A stretch of DNA of 64,000 nucleotides from 39-52-133 sp036523795 (GTDB lineage: Bacteria > Pseudomonadota > Gammaproteobacteria > Burkholderiales > Gallionellaceae). The notes under the pieces were generated by a model. It saw only the letters and a list, made by a program, of their open reading frames with translations. It was not told the DNA's origin and did no database searches. Location of the stretch: positions 1 through 64,000 of the forward strand of contig DATDDN010000177.1 of the NCBI GenBank assembly GCA_036523795.1. Reading direction: 5' to 3'. Made by a program: the position numbers and the translations under genes. Positions 8,514 through 16,432 of this stretch are shown here, piece after piece. Every line of letters starts with the position of its first letter. Within the stretch, counting starts at the first letter, position 1.

Positions 8514-9932
8514 ATGCTTCTCCGAAGAATGTCATCTTGTTTCAATCTGGCCCGGGCGTTGACCTGGGGGCTTGCTGCCATGCTGATCGCGCCCACAAAT
8601 TCGATGGCGCTGGATCCGTTCGGTACCGAAGACGCCATCACCCGAGGCAAGCTGGACATGGCGGCCGACGAAGTACGTTGCGACAGGGAGAAGATCCGTT
8701 CGCCGCTAGCCATGGCGGATGTGGTGGATCTGGCGCTGTGCAACAACCCGCAAACACGTTTATTGTGGGCGGCAGCACGGGAACAGGCGGCGCAGGTCGG
8801 CGTGAGCACGTCGGCCTACCTGCCTACATTGTCGGCGCAGGCCAGCGTTGCGCAGAATGTCGTGACGATTGTCGGCCAGCCGCAGGATACCTACAGCAGC
8901 AGAAGTGCCAGCCTCTCTGCCAGCTATTTGTTGTATGACTTTGGCGGCCGCTCGGCCTCGCTGGAAAATGCAAAACAACTGCTGGTCGCCGTCAATGCCA
9001 CGCGCGATGCTACGCTGCAATCCACCTATCTGAATGCGGTGCAGGCCTACTATGCGCTGTTGTCGGCACACTCCAGCGTGCAGGCGTATCAGGCGGCCGA
9101 GGCCGCTGCACAGGAGAGCCTGTCTGCGGCGCAGGCGCGCTACCAGGCCGGTGTAGCCACCCCGGTGGACAAGCTGCAGGCGCAGACCAATCTGTCCCAG
9201 GCCACGCTGAACCGCATCAGCGCAGAAGGCAATGAGCGCAATGCGCAGGGCACGCTGGCCAATATCATGGGCTTTGATGCGACACAGCCGTTTACGCTGC
9301 GCGAGGTGGCCGAGACGACGCCTGACCCGGCTGTCGAGCAGGACATCGGGCGGCTGATCACGCAGGCGCGCCAGCAGCGACCGGATCTGCTGGCAGCGGA
9401 TGCGCAGATCCGGGCAGCCGAGGCGCAAGTGGATGCGACCCGTGCCAGCGGCAGGCCGACGCTCACCCTGGGAGCGCAGGCGGCCATCAGCAGCGGCAGC
9501 GCTGCGCCGGATACGCGCAGCAGCAGCATAGGCCTGACCCTGAACGTGCCCTTGTTCAGCGGATTCAGGACGAATTATCAGGTGCGTGCTGCCGAGGCCC
9601 AGCTGGAGGGCAGGGTGGCGGAGCGCGACCGCGTGGCGAACCAGATTGCGCTGGATGTGTGGAAGGCTTATCAGACCATGTTGACCACCAGCCAGGCTCT
9701 GCGCTCGGCAGATGATCTGGTGGCAGCCGCCGAGGAATCGGGCAAGATGGTACTGGGGCGATACAAGGCCGGGGTGGGCAACATACTCGACACGCTGACG
9801 GCGCAGAGCGCCCTGGCCAGTGCCCAGCAACAGCGCGTCAGCGCGCTCTACAACTTTCTGTACAGCCGCTTTGCCCTGGCGCAGGCAATCGGCGAACTTG
9901 ACCTGACTCAATTGGAAAACGGGAAACAGTAA
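8514..9932 (+). CDS. TolC-family outer-membrane efflux protein
   Basis: A 472-residue protein with a signal sequence ending near NSMA. Two repeats of outer membrane efflux (OEP) type, rich in long Ala/Gln helices, are visible, with YNFLYSRFALAQAIG near the C-terminus as in TolC relatives. It forms the outer-membrane duct of a tripartite pump. Start choice is uncertain: ATG 8514 and ATG 8529 both give good signal peptides and neither has a strong ribosome site; a GTG at 8460 is also open. It is the first gene of a four-gene operon, 1 nt before the adaptor gene. Confidence 0.9.
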   Translation: MLLRRMSSCFNLARALTWGLAAMLIAPTNSMALDPFGTEDAITRGKLDMAADEVRCDREKIRSPLAMADVVDLALCNNPQTRLLWAAAREQAAQVGVSTSAYLPTLSAQASVAQNVVTIVGQPQDTYSSRSASLSASYLLYDFGGRSASLENAKQLLVAVNATRDATLQSTYLNAVQAYYALLSAHSSVQAYQAAEAAAQESLSAAQARYQAGVATPVDKLQAQTNLSQATLNRISAEGNERNAQGTLANIMGFDATQPFTLREVAETTPDPAVEQDIGRLITQARQQRPDLLAADAQIRAAEAQVDATRASGRPTLTLGAQAAISSGSAAPDTRSSSIGLTLNVPLFSGFRTNYQVRAAEAQLEGRVAERDRVANQIALDVWKAYQTMLTTSQALRSADDLVAAAEESGKMVLGRYKAGVGNILDTLTAQSALASAQQQRVSALYNFLYSRFALAQAIGELDLTQLENGKQ

Positions 9933-9933
9933 C

Positions 9934-11115
9934 GTGAGACGTCCTTCAGTAAAAATTCTGTTGTTGCTGTCCTTGGCCATATTGGTGCTGGGCGGCCTGC
10001 TGTGGTGGCTGCTGCCGGCCAAGGGCAACATCGCTGATCGCTATGTCACCGCGAAGGTGGAGCGCGGCTCGCTGACACAAACGGTGTCCGCCAACGGCAC
10101 CCTCAATCCGGTCAAGCTGGTGAACGTGGGCAGCCAGGTCTCCGGGATCGTGAAAAAGCTTTACGTGGACTTCAATGATCGCGTCAAGGCTGGACAGATT
10201 CTGCTGGAGCTGGACCCATCCCTGATGCAGGCACAGTTGCAGCAAAGCCAGGCCAATGTCGCCAATGCGGAGGCGCAGCTGGATCTGGCCAATGCCAATG
10301 AAGCACGCATGCGCGGCCTGTATGCGCAGGAGTACGTGACGCGGCAGGAGCTGGACCAGGCGGTGCAGGCGCTGAAGTCGGCCCGTGCCCAGCTGGCGCT
10401 GGCGCAGGCGCAGGCCGCACGCGACCGCACCAATCTGTCCAATACCATCATCCGTTCGCCTGTGTCCGGCGTGGTGGTGTCGCGCGTGGTCGATACCGGC
10501 CAGACCGTGGCGGCGAGCCTGCAGGCGCCGACCCTGTTCACCATTGCCCAGGATCTGCGCAAGATGCAGATCGACACCAGCTACGCCGAGGCCGACGTGG
10601 GTGCCATCCATGTCGGTCAGGCTGCAAGCTTCCGCGTGGACGCGTTCCCCAACCGCGTGTTCAGGGGAGAGGTGCGCCAGGTGCGGCTCAACCCCACCAC
10701 GCAGCAGAATGTGGTGACCTATGACGTGGTGGTGTCTGTGAACAACGACGATCAGTTGCTGATGCCGGGCATGACCGCCTATGTGAATATCACTGTGGCG
10801 CAACGCAAGGATGTACTGATGCTGCCCAATGCGGCATTGCGCTTTCGCCCCGCTGATGCACGCGCCGGCAAGGCGCGTACCGATGCCAAGCCGGATGCGC
10901 CTCGCGGCAAGGACAAGGGCGACGCCGGACCTGCGGGCACCGTCTACCAGCTGGAAAATGGCCAGCCCAAGCCGGTACGGGTTGCAGTCGGCATTACCGA
11001 CAACCGTTTTACCGAGCTGCCAGGCAGCGAGTTGAGCGAGGGCAGCAGCGTCATCGTGGAAGATCGCCAGCCTCCGTCCAAGTCGTCTGGCGGACCGGGC
11101 ATGAGGCTGTTCTGA
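9934..11115 (+). CDS. MacA-like periplasmic adaptor (membrane fusion protein)
   Basis: A 393-residue protein starting at a GTG 1 nt after the upstream stop. An N-terminal membrane anchor (about 6-26, LLLSLAILVLGGLLWWLL) is followed by a lipoyl/barrel-sandwich half-motif (TVSANGTLNPVKLVNVGSQ), an alpha-helical hairpin (about 85-160, Ala/Gln-rich) and the second lipoyl half IIRSPVSGVVVSRVVDTGQ. It links the inner-membrane ABC transporter to the TolC-type duct. A lysine/aspartate-rich insert (about 308-335) lies in the membrane-proximal domain. It overlaps the ATPase gene by 1 nt (TGATG). Confidence 0.92.
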   Translation: MRRPSVKILLLLSLAILVLGGLLWWLLPAKGNIADRYVTAKVERGSLTQTVSANGTLNPVKLVNVGSQVSGIVKKLYVDFNDRVKAGQILLELDPSLMQAQLQQSQANVANAEAQLDLANANEARMRGLYAQEYVTRQELDQAVQALKSARAQLALAQAQAARDRTNLSNTIIRSPVSGVVVSRVVDTGQTVAASLQAPTLFTIAQDLRKMQIDTSYAEADVGAIHVGQAASFRVDAFPNRVFRGEVRQVRLNPTTQQNVVTYDVVVSVNNDDQLLMPGMTAYVNITVAQRKDVLMLPNAALRFRPADARAGKARTDAKPDAPRGKDKGDAGPAGTVYQLENGQPKPVRVAVGITDNRFTELPGSELSEGSSVIVEDRQPPSKSSGGPGMRLF

Positions 11116-11840
11116 TGAGCGAACCGGTCATCCAGATCGAGCAGCTGTACAAGGAATACGTCACCGAGGCGGGCGTCGTTCCCGTGCTCAAGGAGGTGGA
11201 GGTCACCGTGAACCCGGGCGAGTTCGTCGCCATCATGGGCCCTTCCGGCTCGGGCAAATCCACCTTCATGAACATTCTGGGCTGTCTGGACGTGGCGACC
11301 AGCGGGCGTTACCGGCTGAACGGCCGCGACGTCAACCGCCTGGACCGTGACGAGCTGGCCATCCTGCGCAACCAGACCATAGGTTTCGTCTTCCAGGGCT
11401 TCAATCTGCTGCCGCGCGCCAACCTGGAAGACAACGTGGCGCTGCCGCTGATCTACCGCGGCATAGGGCGCAACGAGCGCCTCGCTGCGGCACGCGAAAT
11501 GCTGGAAAAGGTGGGGCTGGGCAAGTACTGCCGCTCTCGCCCCAACCAGATTTCAGGGGGGCAGCAGCAACGGGTGGCGATCGCGCGCGCGCTGGTGAAT
11601 CAGCCACGCCTGTTGCTGGCCGACGAGCCCACGGGCAATCTGGATACCCGTACCAGCAAGGAAATCATGTCGCTGTTCAGCGAATTGAATCAGCGCGACG
11701 GCATCACCATTGTGCTGGTGACGCACGAGCCGGATATCGCCGCCTGGGCTCACCGCCTGGTGCGTCTGGCCGACGGGCGGGTGATCTACGATGGGCCGAT
11801 AGCGCATGCCGCGCCAGAACATCTGGAGTCGACTGCATGA
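11115..11840 (+). CDS. MacB-type ABC transporter ATPase
   Basis: A 241-residue nucleotide-binding protein with Walker A GPSGSGKS (about 43-50), the Q-loop in FVFQGFNLLP, signature ISGGQQQRVAIARAL and Walker B LLLADEPTGNLD followed by the H-loop VTHE. It belongs to the LolD/MacB group. Unlike E. coli MacB, the ATPase and permease are separate genes here, overlapping by 4 nt. With its neighbours it should export a drug, peptide, lipid or siderophore-like substrate; the substrate is not identifiable. Confidence 0.93.
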   Translation: MSEPVIQIEQLYKEYVTEAGVVPVLKEVEVTVNPGEFVAIMGPSGSGKSTFMNILGCLDVATSGRYRLNGRDVNRLDRDELAILRNQTIGFVFQGFNLLPRANLEDNVALPLIYRGIGRNERLAAAREMLEKVGLGKYCRSRPNQISGGQQQRVAIARALVNQPRLLLADEPTGNLDTRTSKEIMSLFSELNQRDGITIVLVTHEPDIAAWAHRLVRLADGRVIYDGPIAHAAPEHLESTA

Positions 11841-13057
11841 TCCTGCCCATGCTTAGCGAAGCCTGGATGGCGATGTGGGCCAACCGCATGCGCACGATCC
11901 TGACCATGCTGGGCATGGTGATCGGGGTGGGGGCGGTGATCATGATGCTGGCAGTGGGGCAGGGGGCGCAGCAGCAGGTGCAGGCGTCCATCGCGTCCAT
12001 GGGCAGCAACCTGTTCATCATCCTGTCCGGTTCGACCACTTCCGGGGGGGTGCGCATGGGCGGTGGTGCCATACCGACCCTGACGGTGGCAGATGCACAG
12101 GCGCTGGAAGAGCTGCCGGGCATGGTTGCCGTGGCGCCGTCCTCGCCGGGCACCGCACAGCTGGTATACGGCCCCAACAACTGGAGCACACAGATCATCG
12201 GAACGACTCCCAGCTACCTGCAGGTGCGCGACTGGCAAGTGGCAGCAGGCAGCGCGTTTACGGATTCTGACATCCGCTCCGCCACGCGTGTGGCCTTGTT
12301 AGGGCAGACCGTGGCGCAGAACCTGTTTGGCGATGAGGATCCGGTCAACAAGACCATCCGCATCAAGAACAGCCCTTATGTCGTGCTGGGCGTGCTCGCC
12401 GCCAAAGGACAGAGCCTGGACGGACGCGACCAGGACGATACCGTGCTGGTGCCGGTGACCACGGCGCAACGCAAGCTGTTCGGCACGCAGTTCATCGGCA
12501 CGGTGCGCTTCATCATGGCGCAGGCCGAGTCCGCTGACGCCATGCCTGCAGTCGAGAAGGGCATCAACGAATTGCTGCGCCAGCGCCATCGCATTCGTGA
12601 GGGGGCTGACAGCGACTTCTTCGTGCGCAACCTGACCGCAATGGCCAACACGGCCGCAGAGACGGCGCAGGTGATGTCGCTGATGCTGGGCGCCATCGCA
12701 TCCATATCCCTGCTGGTGGGCGGCATCGGCATCATGAACATCATGCTGGTGTCGGTGACCGAGCGCACGCGCGAGATCGGCATCCGCATGGCGATGGGGG
12801 CGCGCGGGCGCGACATTCTGCTGCAGTTCCTGCTGGAAGCCGTCATCATTTCCGTCATCGGCTGCCTGATCGGCGTGCTGCTGGGCGTAGGCGGGGCGTT
12901 GTTCGTGGGCAAGCTGACCGGCATGGCGGTGGTGGTGACGGTGGCTTCCATCGTCATGGCCTTTGCGGTGGCGGCTGCCGTGGGTATCTTTTTTGGCTGG
13001 TACCCGGCACGCAAGGCATCTATGCTGAGCCCGATCGAGGCTCTGCGCTTCCAGTAA
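11837..13057 (+). CDS. MacB-type ABC transporter permease
   Basis: A 406-residue inner-membrane protein. The first transmembrane helix (about 15-37) is followed by a large periplasmic MacB_PCD domain (about 40-270), then three C-terminal FtsX-type helices containing GGIGIMNIMLVSVTERTREIGIRMA, the hallmark of the MacB/FtsX family, and a final Ala-Arg-Lys-Ala/Pro-Ile-Glu-Ala-Leu tail. It completes the transporter with the ATPase and adaptor encoded upstream. Confidence 0.92.
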   Translation: MILPMLSEAWMAMWANRMRTILTMLGMVIGVGAVIMMLAVGQGAQQQVQASIASMGSNLFIILSGSTTSGGVRMGGGAIPTLTVADAQALEELPGMVAVAPSSPGTAQLVYGPNNWSTQIIGTTPSYLQVRDWQVAAGSAFTDSDIRSATRVALLGQTVAQNLFGDEDPVNKTIRIKNSPYVVLGVLAAKGQSLDGRDQDDTVLVPVTTAQRKLFGTQFIGTVRFIMAQAESADAMPAVEKGINELLRQRHRIREGADSDFFVRNLTAMANTAAETAQVMSLMLGAIASISLLVGGIGIMNIMLVSVTERTREIGIRMAMGARGRDILLQFLLEAVIISVIGCLIGVLLGVGGALFVGKLTGMAVVVTVASIVMAFAVAAAVGIFFGWYPARKASMLSPIEALRFQ

Positions 13058-13073
13058 CAACTCCCACTACACC

Positions 13074-13991
13074 ATGCCCAGGAATATTTCCGCGCCGGCG
13101 CGCGCCATGATCGCGCTGTTGGTTCTGTCGCTGTTCTGGGGCTACAACTGGGTAGTGATGAAAGAGATACTGCGCTATGTTGGGCCATTCCAGTTCGGTG
13201 CCATACGCACCTTCTTCGGCAGCCTGCTGCTGTTTGCCATTCTGCTGGCACTGGGCAAACCGTTGCACCTGCAGCACGCATGGCGGGTGGCCAGCATCGG
13301 CCTGCTGCAAACCGGCTGTTTCACAGCATTGATCGTCTATGCGCTCATGTCCGGAGGAGCCGGCAAGGTGGCTGTGCTGACCTATTCCATGCCTTTCTGG
13401 GTAATGATTCTGGCGTGGCCGCTGCTCGGCGAAAAACTGCGCGGCCTGCAGTGGCTGGCGGCGCTGGCCTCTGTGCTTGGCCTGCTGCTGATTGTGGAAC
13501 CCTGGCACATGCAGGGCAGCCTGCTCAGCAGCGTGCTGGCAGTCATTGCCGGTGTGTGCTGGGCGCTGGCAGTCATTCTGGCCAAGCAACTGCATCAGCA
13601 GACACTCAGGATGGATCTGCTGGCGTTCACCGCCTGGCAGATGCTGATCGGTTCCTTGCCACTGGTGCTGCTGGGCGTGCTGATGCCTGCACCGCCGATC
13701 CAGTGGACCGGATATTTCATAGGTGCTGCCTTATATAACGTGATTGCCTGCAACGCACTCGCCTGGCTGCTTTGGTTGTACGCGCTGCAGCATCTGCCTG
13801 CAGGGGTGGCGAGCATGGTTTCGTTGCTGACTCCCGTTGTCGGAGTGCTGGCTGCCTGGATGCAATTGCATGAGGCGCCAACCGCTGCGGAACTGATCGG
13901 CATGCTGTCGATCGCCTTCGCGATCATGGTGCTGGCCTGGCGCGGCATGAGGCGCCACGAGGAAGTTGAGCCGGCCTTGGCACAGGAATGA
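13074..13991 (+). CDS. EamA-family (DMT) transporter
   Basis: A 305-residue protein with about ten hydrophobic segments in two EamA repeats. The first begins LLVLSLFWGYNWVVMKEI and the second starts near residue 150 (SVLAVIAGVCWALAVILAK). It is probably an inner-membrane metabolite or amino-acid exporter. It lies 16 nt after the MacB permease gene on the same strand and may be the last gene of that operon. The substrate is unknown. Confidence 0.88.
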   Translation: MPRNISAPARAMIALLVLSLFWGYNWVVMKEILRYVGPFQFGAIRTFFGSLLLFAILLALGKPLHLQHAWRVASIGLLQTGCFTALIVYALMSGGAGKVAVLTYSMPFWVMILAWPLLGEKLRGLQWLAALASVLGLLLIVEPWHMQGSLLSSVLAVIAGVCWALAVILAKQLHQQTLRMDLLAFTAWQMLIGSLPLVLLGVLMPAPPIQWTGYFIGAALYNVIACNALAWLLWLYALQHLPAGVASMVSLLTPVVGVLAAWMQLHEAPTAAELIGMLSIAFAIMVLAWRGMRRHEEVEPALAQE

Positions 13992-14055
13992 CGTTCCAGC
14001 GAGAGGACGTTTTTACGGGCGAAAGAAATTTCTTCGCGGAAGAGCAGTGCAGTGC

Positions 14056-14084
14056 TTTACAAGTGCAGGGTCGGTCATTATAAT
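14056..14084 (+). promoter_or_regulatory. Sigma-70 promoter of the tRNA-Ala/tRNA-Glu unit
   Basis: TTTACA (14056-14061), a 17-bp spacer and a consensus TATAAT (14079-14084). A GC-rich discriminator (GCGCCC) follows, typical of stringently controlled stable-RNA promoters. It lies 13 nt before tRNA-Ala. Confidence 0.88.
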
Positions 14085-14097
14085 GCGCCCTCTTTTT

Positions 14098-14173
<76 letters not shown>

Positions 14174-14181
14174 AGAACCAA

Positions 14182-14257
14182 GTCCCCATCGTCTAGAGGC
14201 CTAGGACACCGCCCTTTCACGGCGATAACACGAGTTCGAATCTCGTTGGGGACGCCA
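14182..14257 (+). tRNA. tRNA-Glu (TTC)
   Basis: A complete cloverleaf with acceptor GTCCCCA/TGGGGAC. The anticodon loop CTTTCAC gives TTC; the T-loop is TTCGAAT and CCA is encoded. It is the second gene of the Ala/Glu tandem. Confidence 0.96.
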
Positions 14258-14278
14258 TCTTCTGCTCTTGGCTGGTTT

Positions 14279-14319
14279 AAACAATGTTTTTAAGGCGATA
14301 GCGTTAAACATTATTGTTT
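14279..14319. repeat. Imperfect AT-rich inverted repeat
   Basis: AAACAATGTTTTTAA and TTAAACATTATTGTTT form an inverted repeat around a GC-rich centre, 22 nt after tRNA-Glu and upstream of the rimP promoter. It may serve as the tRNA transcription end or as an operator; it lacks a clean T-tract. Confidence 0.5.
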
Positions 14320-14346
14320 GGGCTTGTTTCAATTGGCGAATACCTT

Positions 14347-14355
14347 TGCTATAAT
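14347..14355 (+). promoter_or_regulatory. Extended -10 promoter of the rimP-nusA-infB operon
   Basis: TGC precedes a consensus TATAAT (14350-14355), giving an extended -10 element. The -35 position (TTTCAA, 17 bp upstream) is weak. It lies 55 nt before the rimP start codon. Confidence 0.75.
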
Positions 14356-14373
14356 CCGCGCAGTTTTTTTGAT

Positions 14374-14393
14374 GGGCCTCGAGCCCGTTTTTT
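14374..14393 (+). terminator. Leader hairpin with T-tract before rimP (possible attenuator)
   Basis: GGGC and GCCC form a small stem around CTCGA, followed by G and six T. It lies in the short leader between the promoter and rimP. The placement suggests a weak terminator that could control read-through, perhaps by NusA, which the operon encodes. The stem is short, so this is tentative. Confidence 0.45.
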
Positions 14394-14410
14394 ATTTGTA
14401 GGTGTGAATC

Positions 14411-14836
14411 ATGGATGTGGCCAGACTTGTAGAAACGACGCTGAATGGCTTGGGATACGAGCTGGTTGATCTGGAGAAATCCGGCCGCGGCCTGTTGCGC
14501 GTGCTGATGGACAAGCCGGAAGGCATCACGCTGGACGACTGCGAACTGGTCAGCAATCAGCTGACGCGCTTGTTCATGGTCGAGGGGATCGATTTTGAGC
14601 GGCTGGAGGTTTCTTCGCCTGGGCTGGACCGGCCATTGAAGAAAGAGGCGGATTTTGTCCGCTTTGCCGGGCACAAGGCGCAAATCAAGTTGCGCATGCC
14701 GATGGCAGGGCGCAAGAATTTTGCCGGCGTGATTGGCGTGGTCAATGCCGGAGTTTTGCAGCTGGACGTTGACGGCAAGCCGGTCGAGATCGTGCTGTCC
14801 AATATTGATAAGGCACGTCTGGTGCCTGAGTTTTGA
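14411..14836 (+). CDS. rimP: Ribosome maturation factor RimP
   Basis: A 141-residue protein of family-typical size. It contains ELVDLEKSGRGLLRVLMDKP and the conserved EVSSPGLDRPLKKE block of the RimP N-terminal domain, then an SH3-like C-terminal domain. It is needed for 30S subunit maturation. It is the first gene of the conserved operon with nusA and infB, 53 nt upstream of nusA. Confidence 0.95.
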   Translation: MDVARLVETTLNGLGYELVDLEKSGRGLLRVLMDKPEGITLDDCELVSNQLTRLFMVEGIDFERLEVSSPGLDRPLKKEADFVRFAGHKAQIKLRMPMAGRKNFAGVIGVVNAGVLQLDVDGKPVEIVLSNIDKARLVPEF

Positions 14837-14889
14837 GTTGCTATAACCCGTTTGCGCATGGCGGACGGATTTACTAGTTGGAGACGGTA

Positions 14890-16365
14890 ATGAGTCGTGA
14901 AGTTTTGCTGTTGGTGGATGCCCTGGCACGTGAAAAGAACGTGGACAAGGAGATCGTGTTTGGCGCGCTGGAAGCGGCTCTCGCCTCGGCTACCAAGAAA
15001 CGTTTCAATGACGAAGAGACCGATGTGCGTGTCAATATTGACCGCAATACCGGCGAATACGAGTCGTTCCGCTGCTGGCAGGTGGTGGACGACGAGAATT
15101 TCGAAACGCCAGATCTGCATATCAAGCTGGAAGAGGCACACAAGCTCGATCCCAAGTATGAGCTGGGCGACTTCGTCAAGCAGCCGCTGGAGTCCATCGA
15201 CTTCGGGCGCATCGGTGCGCAGGCTGCCAAACAGGTGATTTTTCAGAAGATCCGTGACGCGGAGCGCGAGCAGATCCTGGCCGATTTCATGGCGCGCAGC
15301 GAGCACCTGGTGTCCGGCACGATCAAGCGCGTCGAACGTGGTAATGCCATAGTGGAATTCGGCAAGATCGAGGCGCTGTTGCCGCGCGACCAGATGATTC
15401 CCAAGGAAAACCTGCGCGTGGGTGACCGCGTGCGCGCCTATCTGCTGCGCGTGGACCGCACCGTGCGTGGCCCGCAGATCATCCTGTCGCGCATCACCCC
15501 GCAATTCCTGGTCAAGCTGTTCGAGCTGGAAGTGCCCGAAATTGAAGAAGGCCTGCTGGAAATTGTCAGCGCAGCCCGTGACCCGGGTTCGCGCGCCAAG
15601 ATTGCCGTGCGTTCCCATGACCAGCGCCTGGATCCGATCGGCACCTGTGTCGGCATGCGCGGTTCGCGTGTGCAGGCCGTGACCAATGAACTGGCCGGCG
15701 AGCGCGTGGATATCGTGTTGTGGTCGGAAGATCCTGCCACCAACGTGATCAACGCCCTGGCGCCTGCCGAAGTCACCAGCATCGTGGTGGATGAAGACAA
15801 GCACAGCATGGACGTGGTCGTTGAGGAAGAAAACCTGGCGCAGGCCATCGGCCGTGGCGGCCAGAATGTGCGTCTGGCCAGCGAGCTGACCAGTTGGGAA
15901 ATCAACCTGATGACGGTGGAAGAGTCCAGCCAGAAGAACGAGCAGGAATTCGCCAAGATTCGCGACCTGTTCATCTCCCAGCTGGATGTGGATGAGGAAG
16001 TGGCCGATATCCTGGTGCGCGAGGGTTTCAATACCCTGGAAGAGGTGGCCTACGTGCCGCTGGAAGAAATGCTGGAGATCGAGGCGCTGGATGAAGACAC
16101 GGTCAACGAGTTGCGCAGCCGTGCCCGCAATGCCCTGCTCAACGCGGCGATCGTCAATGAAGAGCGTGTCGAGCACAGCATCGAAGACCTGCTGAAGGTC
16201 GAAGGCATGGACGAGGAAACTGCGCGTGCGCTGGCCGGCAAAGGCATAGGCACACAGGAACAACTGGCCGATCTGGATGCCGAAGAGCTGGTGGAAATGA
16301 CTGGTCTCGATGAAGAGCGTGCCAACAAGCTGATCATGACCGCGCGTGCGCCCTGGTTTGCCTGA
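14890..16365 (+). CDS. nusA: Transcription termination/antitermination factor NusA
   Basis: A 491-residue protein. The N-terminal RNA-polymerase-binding domain (MSREVLLLVDALAREKNV) is followed by an S1 domain (about 130-200), two KH domains (GTCVGMRGSRVQAVTNEL and the IGRGGQNVRLASELTSWEI block), and two acidic C-terminal helix-hairpin-helix repeats (about 365-490), as in proteobacterial NusA. The ATG at 14890 follows GGAG by 6 nt and is preferred over an upstream in-frame TTG. Confidence 0.97.
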   Translation: MSREVLLLVDALAREKNVDKEIVFGALEAALASATKKRFNDEETDVRVNIDRNTGEYESFRCWQVVDDENFETPDLHIKLEEAHKLDPKYELGDFVKQPLESIDFGRIGAQAAKQVIFQKIRDAEREQILADFMARSEHLVSGTIKRVERGNAIVEFGKIEALLPRDQMIPKENLRVGDRVRAYLLRVDRTVRGPQIILSRITPQFLVKLFELEVPEIEEGLLEIVSAARDPGSRAKIAVRSHDQRLDPIGTCVGMRGSRVQAVTNELAGERVDIVLWSEDPATNVINALAPAEVTSIVVDEDKHSMDVVVEEENLAQAIGRGGQNVRLASELTSWEINLMTVEESSQKNEQEFAKIRDLFISQLDVDEEVADILVREGFNTLEEVAYVPLEEMLEIEALDEDTVNELRSRARNALLNAAIVNEERVEHSIEDLLKVEGMDEETARALAGKGIGTQEQLADLDAEELVEMTGLDEERANKLIMTARAPWFA

Positions 16366-16432
16366 TGGTTGGTGTGAGCTGCTGAGAGTTGTGGGTTCTG
16401 GGTTATAGAAGTTCTGGTTTTAAGGGGTCGTA

